From NCBI RefSeq assembly GCF_044502415.1, contig NZ_CP172402.1: 64,000 nucleotides of DNA; one strand, given 5' to 3'. The first letter of the stretch is position 1. Every line of letters starts with the position of its first letter. This DNA comes from Haloimpatiens lingqiaonensis (GTDB lineage: Bacteria; Bacillota; Clostridia; Clostridiales; Clostridiaceae). The notes beneath the pieces were generated by a model, which saw only the letters and a program-made list of their open reading frames with translations, was not told where the DNA came from and ran no database searches. Shown in pieces: positions 9,462 to 18,078 of the stretch. Made by a program: the position numbers and the translations under genes.

Positions 9462-9651
9462 TATAATTCAACTTTCACAGTTATAAAATAAAAATATAAA
9501 ATTTACAGATAAGTATTGAGCTTAGCTAAGAAGTAAAAAGTAAGAGTTAAGGATAAAACTCTAGGAGTTTTTTTATAATTAATTTGTAAGTAATAGTTCT
9601 TACTTTGTATAGTGTAAAGTTTAAAATTTATATTCGAAAGTTGAGTATAAC
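9462..9651. repeat. MITE-like element with AATTCAACTTTC ends
   Basis: The left end ATAATTCAACTTTC is mirrored at the right end by GAAAGTTGAGTATAA. The interior contains a hairpin AAAACTC-TAG-GAGTTTTTTT near 9555-9574 that resembles a terminator. A shorter relative with the same ends is at 43022-43122, and a one-ended copy begins near 49113. No coding capacity is present. Confidence 0.7.
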
Positions 9652-10061
9652 ATATAAAATAACTAAGTTTTTTTAGATGATTTTAAAATAATCTTTTATT
9701 TTTGTGTTAATATAAGGTCTTATCTGTATGAGTATAGTTAATATGTACAAGCCTATAAATACAAGTTTATAGATAAGATAATTCATAGATAATATAATTA
9801 AGAAAATGGTAATTCGGAATGAGATGGAGATATATTAAATATTGTTAACCGTCCCTAGGTTTCTCTAGGTTTCTCCTAGGTTTCTAGGTTTTTTAGGTTT
9901 TTTTAGGTTTTCCTAGCAGTAAGATGTTGCGATGGAAAGTTGTTAACCGTCCCTATCTACTACTATCTACTACTATCTATTGTACCGATACATTTGAAAA
10001 AACCACCTGTCAATAATATACTATATTTCAAAGAAATTATTGTTTATAGGGGGAATTAGTA

Positions 10062-10931
10062 ATGGAGAGATATGAATTAAACAAAAATCTTGCTCAAATG
10101 TTAAAGGGCGGAGTAATAATGGATGTAGTTAATGCAAAAGAAGCTGAAATAGCTCAAAAGGCAGGAGCATGTGCGGTAATGGCATTGGAGAGAGTCCCAT
10201 CAGATATTAGAAAACAGGGTGGAGTGGCTAGAATGTCTGATCCAAAGATGATAAAGGAGATAAAAGAGGCAGTTTCCATTCCTGTTATGGCCAAAGTTAG
10301 AATAGGTCATTTTGTGGAAGCACAAATTTTGGAGGCTATTGGAGTAGATTATATCGATGAAAGTGAAGTTCTAACTCCAGCAGATCAGATTTATCATATA
10401 AACAAAAAAGACTTTAAGGTGCCTTTTGTTTGTGGAGCTAGAAACTTAGGAGAAGCACTAAGAAGAATTGGAGAAGGAGCTTCAATGATAAGAACAAAGG
10501 GTGAAGCAGGGACAGGTAATGTTGTAGAAGCTGTAACCCATATGAGAACCATAATGAATGATATAAAAACGGTGAAGAATGCAGGAAAAGAAGAACTTAT
10601 GAGTATAGCTAAGGAAATGGGATCTCCTTATGATTTAATAGAATATGTTTGGAAAAATGGTAAACTTCCAGTAGTTAATTTCTCAGCAGGTGGAATAGCA
10701 ACCCCAGCGGATGCAGCGCTTATGATGCAGCTAGGGGCAGAAGGAGTATTTGTAGGTTCTGGAATATTTAAATCTTCAAATCCAGAAAAAAGAGCTAAAG
10801 CTATAGTGATGGCTACCACTTATTATAATGATCCTAAGATTGTAGCAGAAGTATCAGAGGATTTAGGTGAGCCTATGAGCGGTTTAGAGCTAAAGGATTT
10901 ATCAACTAGATATGCTGAGAGAGGATGGTAA
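10062..10931 (+). CDS. pdxS: Pyridoxal 5'-phosphate synthase lyase subunit PdxS
   Basis: 289 residues, the normal PdxS length. The enzyme condenses ribose 5-phosphate, glyceraldehyde 3-phosphate and ammonia into PLP, as the TIM-barrel partner of the glutaminase PdxT. The two catalytic lysines are visible: K78 in VMAKVRIGH and K146 in RTKGEAGTG. The phosphate-binding GGIATPADA segment is near 213. The start ATG at 10062 follows TAGGGGG. In most relatives pdxT follows at once. Here the next in-frame remnant begins three bases after the stop, and the functional pdxT lies 3.4 kb away behind insertion sequences. Confidence 0.97.
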   Translation: MERYELNKNLAQMLKGGVIMDVVNAKEAEIAQKAGACAVMALERVPSDIRKQGGVARMSDPKMIKEIKEAVSIPVMAKVRIGHFVEAQILEAIGVDYIDESEVLTPADQIYHINKKDFKVPFVCGARNLGEALRRIGEGASMIRTKGEAGTGNVVEAVTHMRTIMNDIKTVKNAGKEELMSIAKEMGSPYDLIEYVWKNGKLPVVNFSAGGIATPADAALMMQLGAEGVFVGSGIFKSSNPEKRAKAIVMATTYYNDPKIVAEVSEDLGEPMSGLELKDLSTRYAERGW

Positions 10932-10933
10932 TT

Positions 10934-11065
10934 TTGAATGGCATTTTAGAAGCAAATAATAATGTTGATATCAATAATAATATAAATACAAATAATAATA
11001 TTAATAAGTATACAAACAGTAATATGGATAAGCAAATAAATAATAACTTAACTTCTTTAATTTAA
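10934..11065 (+). pseudogene. pdxT: Severed 5' end of pdxT (Asn-rich leader)
   Basis: A reading frame starting with TTG three bases after the pdxS stop encodes an asparagine-rich stretch beginning LNGILEANNN and stops after 43 codons. The same style of N/I/S repeat occurs in frame upstream of the ATG used by pdxT at 14349. The simplest reading is that the ancestral pdxT began here with a low-complexity leader and that mobile elements then split it. The exact joint is not visible. Confidence 0.6.
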
Positions 11066-11162
11066 GAAGCTGAAATACCAATTGTAGATTCAAATTCCTT
11101 GGCAGGAATATAGTTACAGTGTTTCACACTATATTGGTCCTATAAATAACTTGAAAATTTTT

Positions 11163-12311
11163 CTAAGAAGCTAATTTCAGCTCATCAAGTATTAATTCTA
11201 TGGGTACATTGTTTTTAGCTTGCTCATAAATAAAATGCACTAATTCTTTAGCCGCTAGGCTTTTAACAGATTTTATAGTGTCGCCAATGGTCTGAAGCTC
11301 CTTAAGATGATGCAACCTATAAATTTCTAGAAAATTGATTGCTAAGAATGTAAGCAGAAAGTATCTCTCGATAGAGAGTATACCTTGAACCTTATATTCG
11401 TCAAAGCCTAAATGTGTTTTAAGATATTTGTAGTTCGTTTCAATGCTCCATCTTTTTAGATAGTATTTTATTATAGTTTCGTTGCTAAGTTCTACATCTG
11501 TAGACATTAGATACACAGGGTCTTTGAAAGTATCTCCATCAACTTCATAGCAAATTAACGCTGTTGCGTTTTCAAACTTTGAAACTTTACCTTCGTATCT
11601 ATATACTCTATACTCAGTTCCTTCGATGGTAACTACATCTAAGGTAGCTGGATTTATATATTTAGCAAATTCTTTAATTTGCATTGTGATTCCTAATGGA
11701 GAGATTTTTCTGTTAGATTTCAAAGCACCAATGAGGTTAAAACCTTTTAGCAGAGAACCTTCGATTAGCTTTTCGCTTGTATACCAACTGTCAACAAGAC
11801 AATATATTTTGTCACAGTTAGTGGGTTTTTCAAAAGAGCTAATAAAATCTAAAGCTATATCTGTTTTGCCCATAAAAGTTTTATTGTGTTTTTTACAGTT
11901 TTCTTCATTTAAATAAGGCTTGTAGTTTAAAGGGATAGACATATCCCCTGCAACAAAATTAGAGGTAACAACACAGTGAGACCAAAGAGTTTTGCCTTCT
12001 GTATGGCAGTGATTGTAGCTTAAGCCTTGCATTTTCTTTGCTTGAGTCTTAGGATTCACAGTATCATCTATCACAAGAAATCCTACGGATTTTGGCTTTA
12101 TGAGTTTATTAAAATGCAAATTTAGATAATTAATACGATTTCTATCAATGAGACTATCGTCCCATTTAGAGTGACTCAAAAATCTATATATAGAACTGCT
12201 GCTTTTAGCAGTTAATATATGCTCTGAAACTTTTAATAAGGATTTTGTGCCATCTAAGTTTATTAATCCATCAATAATAGTGGTTAAATGATGAAATTGT
12301 GGCTTATTCAT
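11163..12311 (-). CDS. DDE transposase, IS4/IS701-like
   Basis: 382 residues from the ATG at 12311. An upstream TTG at 12398 extends the frame into a hairpin and is unlikely. Catalytic candidates are the DD in LVIDDT near 80, D in CLVDSWYTS near 177 and E in WSIETNYKYLKTHLG near 293, the RNase H-fold pattern of IS4/IS701-group enzymes. It lies inside the gap between pdxS and pdxT. Its element ends are not clear. A perfect hairpin GGAGATAC/GTATCTCC at 12389-12409 lies upstream of the gene and could fold read-through transcripts. Family placement is by motif only. Confidence 0.75.
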   Translation of the reverse strand: MNKPQFHHLTTIIDGLINLDGTKSLLKVSEHILTAKSSSSIYRFLSHSKWDDSLIDRNRINYLNLHFNKLIKPKSVGFLVIDDTVNPKTQAKKMQGLSYNHCHTEGKTLWSHCVVTSNFVAGDMSIPLNYKPYLNEENCKKHNKTFMGKTDIALDFISSFEKPTNCDKIYCLVDSWYTSEKLIEGSLLKGFNLIGALKSNRKISPLGITMQIKEFAKYINPATLDVVTIEGTEYRVYRYEGKVSKFENATALICYEVDGDTFKDPVYLMSTDVELSNETIIKYYLKRWSIETNYKYLKTHLGFDEYKVQGILSIERYFLLTFLAINFLEIYRLHHLKELQTIGDTIKSVKSLAAKELVHFIYEQAKNNVPIELILDELKLAS

Positions 12312-12425
12312 TCCATAGTTTACATCATTCTTAGAGTATAATTTTAGTAGGCAAAGATAGTAGTAATTACTGCTTAGAAAATTTAAAAGGAGATACAAAA
12401 AGTATCTCCCATGTACATAAAAAAT

Positions 12426-14052
12426 CCATTATAATGTAAGTTGAGAAAACTATATAGAAATGGGTGATATTATGTACAATACAAGTTTAAACGATAAAGA
12501 GATAACTTTCAATGATTTAGAGAAAAAAATATATAAATATGTATGTGAAGAAGCATGTAGGTTCATGAAAGAGGTGCTAACGCACCTAGACCGAAGGTTG
12601 TTGGATGAAAGAGATACTAAAGTTTATAGAAATAAAGTTTTTAAACATACGTGTTTAAAAACTATAATGGGAAATATAGAACTTGATAGACGTATATATG
12701 AGTATAAAACTGATGATGGTAAACTGGCTTATAAATTTTTATTAGATGAATATTTGCAAATGGATACAATAGGACATATTTCAACTACGTTAGTAGAAAA
12801 AATCGTAGATAATGTGACTAATGTTTCTTATAGGGATACTGCAAAAAACATTAAAGAGTTAACCAACCAAGAAATCAGTCATACAGCAGTATGGAATGTA
12901 GTACAAAAATTAGGTTCTAAACTTGAAGAAAAAGAAGAAAGAAAAATACTATTAAATAAAAAAGGTAAATTAAATGGATCGAAAGAAGTTAAAGTTTTAT
13001 TTCAAGAAATGGATGGAATTTGGTTGAGTATCCAAGGAAAAGATAAACCTAAAGGAAAAAAGTCTAAAAAGAAAGAGCTAAAGCTTGGAATAAGTTATGA
13101 AGGCTGGAAGAAGAGAAGTGGTAGTAAGGATGCTTATGTAGTTGAAAATAAAATAGCTTGGGCTAGTTTTGATAATAGTAAAAAATTTAAAGAGCTTAGT
13201 GATGCTAGCATTGCTGAAATTTATAATATAGATGAAATAGATACAAGAATTTTAAATGGAGATGGAGCATCATGGATAAAACAAAGTTTAGGAGAAGAAG
13301 GTGTATACTTTCAACTAGATCCATTTCATAGAAGCCAGGCTATAATAAGAGCCATTCAAGATAAAAAAGAAGCTCATAAATTAATAAAAATGTTGAACGA
13401 AGGAAAAGTGGAAGAAAGCTTTGAGTATATAACAAATTTAATGATTAAGTATACTGACGATGAAAATAAATTTAATAAATTAGAAAAGTTATACACGTAT
13501 TTTTTTGATAACAAGATAGGATTAAAGCCATATCAGCTAAGGGAAGAAATAAAAATGCCGAAGGCTCCAGAAGGATTAGAATACAGAAATTTAGGTACAA
13601 TGGAGCACAATATATGTGATGTATTAGCTCAGAGAATGAAAGGAAGAAAAATGAGTTGGTCTATTAAAGGTGCCAATAATTTAGCTAAAATACTAGCTGA
13701 AAAAGCAAGTAAAAGAATATACAATGTGATAAATGAGGTATGTTCAGGAGTTGTTTCAGATGATAAATTAGAAACAATAACAGAGATGATTACATTAACA
13801 GCAGCTGATGTAAATAAGAAGGTAAAGAAAAGTAAGTATTATCCTATACAACAAGCAAGAGTACCATTTACAGGCTGCGCCATGACTAATGGAAGAAAAG
13901 CTATACAAAGCTTTTTTAAAGAAAAAAATTTTAGTGAACTTATTTATAGATAGTTTTAAAATTTTGAATAAAAAGTTAACGGGATAAGTGCGCCCTTTCG
14001 GGCTGCGGGCGAAGCCCTTTTGGAATAAAATTTTCAACTGAATTTATAATGG
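12426..14052 (+). mobile_element. ISLre2-family insertion sequence
   Basis: Ends are imperfect inverted repeats: CCATTATAATGTAAGTTGA on the left and the complement of CCATTATAAATTCAGTTGA on the right. The bases AAAAAT occur immediately outside both ends, but a clean 9-bp duplication typical of the family cannot be shown in this A-rich target. A GC-rich hairpin (GGGCTGCGGGCGAAGCCC) near 14000 follows the transposase gene. Confidence 0.75.
12472..13953 (+). CDS. ISLre2-family transposase (UPF0236)
   Basis: 493 residues from the ATG at 12472, which follows GGGTGA. An upstream in-frame ATG at 12460 has no ribosome site. The protein has the UPF0236/ISLre2 pattern: an N-terminal helical region with LDRRLLDERD, an HTH-like segment near 140 with ISHTAVWNVVQKLG, and a catalytic core containing FQEMDGIWL, ILNGDGASWI and FQLDPFHRSQ as likely acidic positions. 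The C-terminus ends with KAIQSFFKEKNF. It appears full length. Confidence 0.92.
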   Translation: MYNTSLNDKEITFNDLEKKIYKYVCEEACRFMKEVLTHLDRRLLDERDTKVYRNKVFKHTCLKTIMGNIELDRRIYEYKTDDGKLAYKFLLDEYLQMDTIGHISTTLVEKIVDNVTNVSYRDTAKNIKELTNQEISHTAVWNVVQKLGSKLEEKEERKILLNKKGKLNGSKEVKVLFQEMDGIWLSIQGKDKPKGKKSKKKELKLGISYEGWKKRSGSKDAYVVENKIAWASFDNSKKFKELSDASIAEIYNIDEIDTRILNGDGASWIKQSLGEEGVYFQLDPFHRSQAIIRAIQDKKEAHKLIKMLNEGKVEESFEYITNLMIKYTDDENKFNKLEKLYTYFFDNKIGLKPYQLREEIKMPKAPEGLEYRNLGTMEHNICDVLAQRMKGRKMSWSIKGANNLAKILAEKASKRIYNVINEVCSGVVSDDKLETITEMITLTAADVNKKVKKSKYYPIQQARVPFTGCAMTNGRKAIQSFFKEKNFSELIYR

Positions 14053-14057
14053 AAAAA

Positions 14058-14165
14058 TTAAGAAATAAAATTGCCCACTTTAACTTGACACAAACCTACA
14101 TCATTTAAATAATTGTAAAGTTCATCATTTATGGATATAATATGGTTAGTAAATTTATTTGGCAT
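14058..14165 (-). CDS. Short ORF of unknown origin, probable remnant
   Basis: 35 residues starting MPNKFTNHIISINDELYNYL, with a strong GGGAGG site seven bases before its ATG. The frame stops 6 bases from the right end of the ISLre2 element, so it is probably the 5' end of a gene cut by that insertion. No family is recognised. Confidence 0.4.
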   Translation of the reverse strand: MPNKFTNHIISINDELYNYLNDVGLCQVKVGNFIS

Positions 14166-14348
14166 ACTGACAACCTCCCGTGTGATTAATTGAGTAATAA
14201 CTTTTATATATCACGGAAACCGTCGGTGTGCCATATTTATTTTTTGGTAGCATTACCAATTTGACTTTTTATTTTGCAGAACTAAAGTAATAATATAAAT
14301 AGCATAAATAATAATATAAATAGCATAAACAATAATATAAATAGCAAT

Positions 14349-14972
14349 ATGAATAAGCATACAAGTATAGACGAGAATAGCAATTCCAAAGACCATTTGG
14401 TTATAGGAGTTTTGGCTATTCAAGGAGGGGTATTAGAGCATATAAATCACATAAAAAAGCTAGGGTATGATGCGATAGAAGTTAAGAAAATAGAGGATTT
14501 AGAAAAAATAGACGGCATTATATTGCCAGGTGGTGAAAGTACTGCTATAAGTAAAATATTGAGAGAAAGAAATATGTTAAATCCATTGGCAGAAGCTATA
14601 AATAAAGGGCTTCCAGCTTGGGGCACTTGCGCAGGAATGATACTCTTAGCTAAGGAGATAGAAGGAGAAGATGCATGCCATCTTGGAGTAATGGATATAA
14701 GGGTTAAGAGAAATGCCTATGGTTCTCAATTATATAGCTTTGTTACATTGGAGAGTATACATGAAGTTTGTAATGAGCCATTGGAGCTTATATTTATAAG
14801 GGCACCTTATATAGTAGAGGTTTCTAAAGAAACAAAAGTTATTCACAAAGTAGGTGAAAATATAGTAGCAGCCAAGGAGAAAAATATATTAGTTACTTCT
14901 TTTCACCCTGAGCTTTCCAGTAGCTTGGAATTTCACGAATATTTTATTGAGAAATTTGTTTTAGGCAGGTAA
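14349..14972 (+). CDS. pdxT: Pyridoxal 5'-phosphate synthase glutaminase subunit PdxT
   Basis: 207 residues. It hydrolyses glutamine and passes ammonia to PdxS. The conserved domain starts around residue 17 (HLVIGVLAIQGG). GGES provides the oxyanion hole, C94 in GTCAGM is the nucleophile, and H186-P-E188 completes the triad, so the enzyme looks intact. The first 16 residues are an unusual leader. Upstream the frame stays open to 14286 and encodes S-N-N-I-N-S-I repeats (a 21-bp tandem), evidence that the original gene was longer. No ribosome site precedes ATG 14349, so translation may be weak or use another start. It is now separated from pdxS by insertion sequences. Confidence 0.93.
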   Translation: MNKHTSIDENSNSKDHLVIGVLAIQGGVLEHINHIKKLGYDAIEVKKIEDLEKIDGIILPGGESTAISKILRERNMLNPLAEAINKGLPAWGTCAGMILLAKEIEGEDACHLGVMDIRVKRNAYGSQLYSFVTLESIHEVCNEPLELIFIRAPYIVEVSKETKVIHKVGENIVAAKEKNILVTSFHPELSSSLEFHEYFIEKFVLGR

Positions 14973-14977
14973 AATAG

Positions 14978-15220
14978 GGGGACGGTTAACAACTTTAGGT
15001 AAATAAAAAAAGAAAAAGAAGGGGAAAAAGAAAGGGACGGTTAACAACTTTTAGTAAGATATTACTATTAAAAGTTGTTAACCGTCCCCGAGTTGTTTGT
15101 TTAATTAAAAGAGAAAACTTGTTAACCGTCTCCTATTTATTTTTTTGTTTACGATAAAAAGTTGTTAACTATCTCCAGGTAAATAAATAATTAAACGGTA
15201 AATAATTGTTAACCGTCCCC
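14978..15220. repeat. REP cluster, two forward and four reverse copies
   Basis: Forward copies are at 14978 and 15034. Reverse copies are at 15075-15089, 15119 and 15163 (degenerate), and 15206-15220. The cluster lies between the convergent pdxT and ECF genes, where paired copies would form hairpins on both transcripts and may serve as shared terminators. Confidence 0.88.
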
Positions 15221-15242
15221 AATTAACCAATTAATTCCTCAA

Positions 15243-15908
15243 TTATTTTTTATAATACACAGCTTTCACGGTTCTTATGATAGGCAATGAAACCAAAATG
15301 GCCATGGAAGCTGAAATAAATCCATTTAGAACTAAGAGTAAAAAAGTTTTGTTGGCAGCAGCTCTGCTAACTCCCAAGGCTTTTATATATTCATTTAGAT
15401 ATAGGACATATATCATGCCTAAGACACCTATGGTATTGGTGAATGAGCCAACGGTTATGGACAATATCAATTGAATATAATCTACTAAATATCTAGTGAA
15501 TTTTCCCCATTTAGTAGTACCATCGTTTGAGTAAACCTTTTCCTTTAAGTTATTAAACTTAATCTTTTTTAATAACTTGTACATATAGTAAGGAGTAATT
15601 CCTATTAATATTCTAGGAAGTACTGAAACTAATGGGTTAATAAATATAAAGGAAACTGGCGTTGGAGTTTTTATAGCTTGAAAAATACTGGTTAGTCCAA
15701 ATATTAAACCAAGTATTCCGCCAACTACAGGGCCTTCTAGAAGTGAACCTATAATCACAGGTATGTGCATTATAGTTGTGTGAAATGGTGGTATAGGTAT
15801 ATAACCTAACCCAGTAATACCCAGTACTACAGATATAGCGGAAAGCATACCTGTAATAGTAATTTGTTTTGTGGAAAATCTTCTTTTTTCCAATGCTTTT
15901 TCTGACAT
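15243..15908 (-). CDS. ECF transporter S component
   Basis: 221 residues with five or six membrane segments and the typical opening KQITITGMLSAISVVLGI of energy-coupling-factor substrate subunits. The segment FHTTIMHIPVIIGSLLEGPVVG is the family signature around the first loop. The ligand cannot be assigned; a vitamin or vitamin precursor is expected, and the nearby PLP genes make a B6 vitamer one possibility. No EcfA or EcfT genes are nearby, so it would use a shared module. The ATG follows GGAGG. A promoter and a 5'-leader hairpin lie upstream on the minus strand. Confidence 0.85.
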   Translation of the reverse strand: MSEKALEKRRFSTKQITITGMLSAISVVLGITGLGYIPIPPFHTTIMHIPVIIGSLLEGPVVGGILGLIFGLTSIFQAIKTPTPVSFIFINPLVSVLPRILIGITPYYMYKLLKKIKFNNLKEKVYSNDGTTKWGKFTRYLVDYIQLILSITVGSFTNTIGVLGMIYVLYLNEYIKALGVSRAAANKTFLLLVLNGFISASMAILVSLPIIRTVKAVYYKK

Positions 15909-15976
15909 TTTTACATTCCTCCATTCTTATTCCAATAGGATATAATTTGGAAATTTGGTATTTTATTAGAATTAGC

Positions 15977-16056
15977 ATGTAAATAGTATGGCTTTGTAAT
16001 AAATGCCATCTTTTACATACGATATTAGTATATCACCGAATTTTCATATAAATCAA
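15977..16056 (-). promoter_or_regulatory. Promoter and leader hairpin of the ECF gene
   Basis: On the minus strand a -35 TTGATT (16051-16056) and -10 TATACT (16027-16032) are separated by 18 bases. The predicted leader begins with a hairpin (15977-16018): outer stem ATGTAAA/TTTACAT and inner stem ATGGC/GCCAT. It matches no riboswitch class I recognise and has no T-run. Confidence 0.55.
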
Positions 16057-16090
16057 TAGGAAGATAATAATTTCAGAGATTTAGCACCTA

Positions 16091-16123
16091 AATTCCAGTA
16101 AAAATTTTATTTTTACTGGAATT
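16091..16123. terminator. Perfect 15-bp inverted repeat, terminator-like
   Basis: AATTCCAGTAAAAAT pairs perfectly with ATTTTTACTGGAATT across a three-base loop. It lies between the ECF promoter and the insertion sequence and could terminate transcripts arriving from the insertion sequence. T-runs are weak on both sides. Confidence 0.5.
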
Positions 16124-16242
16124 GTATCTTTTTACACTTACTTAAAGGGCTGGTAAGCCCGCAGACCGTTAGGTCGCAAAAATAATTACACTATCCCCTA
16201 CCCCAAGAAATCTTTAAAATCAATTTCCAGTTTTATATTTGA

Positions 16243-17496
16243 TTAAGTTTTTACAAATAGTGGGTTATGCCAACCATTTTCTATAATAAATCTTTCATCT
16301 CTTATATCTTCAATAACATCTATTTGGAGCATATATTTCTTTCTAAAATTTCTTATACACCTAAAAAAATATAATTGCATTAGATTAAATGCTATTATTA
16401 TAAACATTAATACTGTTTCTATGCCCGTAGGGCTATGAAGAAAACAATGATTCAAATGCCATTCTGTTTTTAACTGATGAAAAGCATTATTTTCAATGTC
16501 CCACCTTTTATGCATTATTTCCCATAAAGTTTCTACCGACGTTAATTTATCCGTCGTTATAATCCATGACTCTTTAATTTCCATTTTATCTCCATTATAT
16601 ATTTCTTCTATAAACTTTATAAACCTTACTTTTATTTCTGAATCAGCCATTTCAAAATTATCTTCATCCCAAGCTTTTATCTTTAAATAATTTTTATTTT
16701 TTTTATTAACTATCCATTCTTTATCTGCCTCACGGCACTTAAATAAAGCTAGTGCATCTTTTACAATATGAAGTCGTTCATCTTTAACCCTTACTACTGC
16801 ATTCATTCCTATAGAGAGTACTTCTTTAATCCAAGTAGACTTACAATATAAAGCGTCAGCAACTATAATATCTGAAAAATGATGATACTCTTTATAAAGT
16901 CTTCTGATTAGTCTTTTGCCACCTGTAGTTTCCCCCTCATCCTTATCTGAACTGTCCTTTTTAGGCTCAAGCATCTCTTGCCCTAAAATAATGTGTGGAT
17001 CAGAACCTACGGTTGTACATACTACTGTTCTATGAAAATAATGAGTAGTTCCATTTTTATCAACTCTTGTAAGGCATTTATCACAACACTTTTTAGTGCT
17101 TTCAAATAGCTCTACACCGTCTATGGCAACTACTTTTAATTTATCTATAGTACCATTTCTAAATACTTTATTTTTTACAATGGTTTTTATTATATGTTTA
17201 TGAATTTCTTTTAATCCATCTAAATCAAAATCACTTAAGGAGCGCCTAACGGCATCAATGCGTGGCATTTTAGTTTTTTTAGGTATTACTTTTTTAAACT
17301 TGCCTTTTTTAAGCCAATGTTCTAATCTATTGAAACTTCTTATCTGAAGCATAAATCCAAATAACACCACGAAGGTAATTGTTGAAATTTTTACATCAGA
17401 TTTTATTCTTTTATCTTTTAAGTTATTGATTTTTTCACCTATATCGTATACCTTATTAATATAAGTAAGTAATTGTTTTAAATAACTTTTACTCAT
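16243..17496 (-). CDS. IS4-superfamily DDE transposase
   Basis: 417 residues from the ATG at 17496, preceded by AAGGA. A longer frame up to 17565 is rejected because it would overlap the -35 box. The core shows VVAIDGVELFES near 123, IIVADALYC near 211 and WDIENNAFHQLKTEWHLNHC near 332 as the D-D-E positions of DDE_Tnp_1-type enzymes, and it ends ENGWHNPLFVKT. The C-terminal dozen or so codons recur at 29493 and 60753 as relics. Exact IS family is uncertain. Confidence 0.8.
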   Translation of the reverse strand: MSKSYLKQLLTYINKVYDIGEKINNLKDKRIKSDVKISTITFVVLFGFMLQIRSFNRLEHWLKKGKFKKVIPKKTKMPRIDAVRRSLSDFDLDGLKEIHKHIIKTIVKNKVFRNGTIDKLKVVAIDGVELFESTKKCCDKCLTRVDKNGTTHYFHRTVVCTTVGSDPHIILGQEMLEPKKDSSDKDEGETTGGKRLIRRLYKEYHHFSDIIVADALYCKSTWIKEVLSIGMNAVVRVKDERLHIVKDALALFKCREADKEWIVNKKNKNYLKIKAWDEDNFEMADSEIKVRFIKFIEEIYNGDKMEIKESWIITTDKLTSVETLWEIMHKRWDIENNAFHQLKTEWHLNHCFLHSPTGIETVLMFIIIAFNLMQLYFFRCIRNFRKKYMLQIDVIEDIRDERFIIENGWHNPLFVKT

Positions 17497-17502
17497 TTTA
17501 TC

Positions 17503-17565
17503 AGCATCCTTTTTAAGTTGGTTTCTTGTCAAAACTATTATAAAAAGGATGCTTTTATTATGCAA
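17503..17565 (-). promoter_or_regulatory. Transposase promoter and RBS-sequestering inverted repeat
   Basis: Minus-strand -35 TTGCAT (17560-17565) and -10 TATAAT (17537-17542) are 17 bases apart. A perfect 12-bp inverted repeat, AGCATCCTTTTT (17503-17514) and AAAAAGGATGCT (17542-17553), overlaps the -10 region on one side and the ribosome binding site on the other. Transcripts from the native promoter lack the first arm, but read-through transcripts would fold and hide the site. This is a known protective design in insertion sequences; its action here is inference. Confidence 0.7.
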
Positions 17566-17740
17566 ATTTTTTCTCTAAAATTTCCAGCAAAAATCAGAAT
17601 TTATGGTTTTTAACCTAACCCTCAATCATTCATTATAAATCAGCGGGCTCACGCCCCAAAAATTTTTAAGCGCTAAACTTCTGTAATAATTTTATTAATA
17701 TAAATTAACCGAAAGACAATAAATGAAGTCATATAAAGCA

Positions 17741-17978
17741 ATAGGAAATGCAATAAGTTTATGCATATAAATTAATAGGAAATGCAATAAGTTTATGTAT
17801 ATAAATTAATATGAAATGCAATAAGTTTATGCATATAAATTAATAGGAAATACAATAAGCTTATGCATATAAATTAATAGGAAATGCAATAAGTTTATGC
17901 ATATAAATTAATAGGAAATGCAATAAGTTTATGCATATAAATTAATAGGAAAGACAATAAGCTTATGCATATAAATTA
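17741..17978 (+). repeat. 34-bp tandem repeat, 7 units
   Basis: Seven consecutive 34-bp units start ATAGGAAATGCAATAAGTTT and continue ATGCATATAAATTA, with scattered single substitutions. There are no unique spacers, so it is a minisatellite and not a CRISPR array. It ends 100 bases before a small membrane-protein gene. Confidence 0.92.
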
Positions 17979-18078
17979 ATAGCAAGGATAATAATTTTGT
18001 ATAAAAAATGGTGGACTGGCATAGGGAATGCTCTTTTGAATATTATATAAGTATAGAGTAATTATCTGGAGGAATTTT

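Larger units (their letters stand above)
9228..10061. other. Intergenic region with three kinds of repeat relics
   Basis: No gene is supported in this 834-bp gap. It holds a solo ISL3-like end (about 9296-9345), an inverted-terminal MITE (9462-9651), two reverse REP copies (9842-9855, 9940-9954), and between the REPs a degenerate array of TAGGTTTC-like units. A palindrome TGTACCGATACA at 9981-9992 lies 70 bases before pdxS and could be an operator. No regulator is known for it here. Confidence 0.6.
16141..17683 (-). mobile_element. IS4-superfamily insertion sequence with long structured ends
   Basis: The extent was inferred by comparison with shorter relatives in the window. The left end (GGGCTGGTAAGCCCGCAGACC...GGTCGCAAAAATA) also occurs near 49361 and, inverted, at 29590-29640. 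The right end (TAAATCAGCGGGCTCACGCCCC through TTTTTAAGCGCTAAACTTCTG) also occurs near 49424 and 60811. Both ends contain small hairpins. No simple terminal inverted repeat or target duplication was seen. Confidence 0.65.

Noticed and set aside
12312..12398. Longer start for the IS4/IS701-like transposase
   Set aside because: The extension would translate a hairpin (GGAGATAC/GTATCTCC) and lacks a ribosome site; the family-like sequence begins at 12311.
15637..15978. 113-codon minus-strand ORF overlapping the ECF gene
   Set aside because: It is a shifted-frame shadow of the ECF gene start with an implausible composition.
17741..17978. Possible CRISPR array
   Set aside because: The 34-bp units are contiguous with no unique spacers, and no cas genes are nearby.
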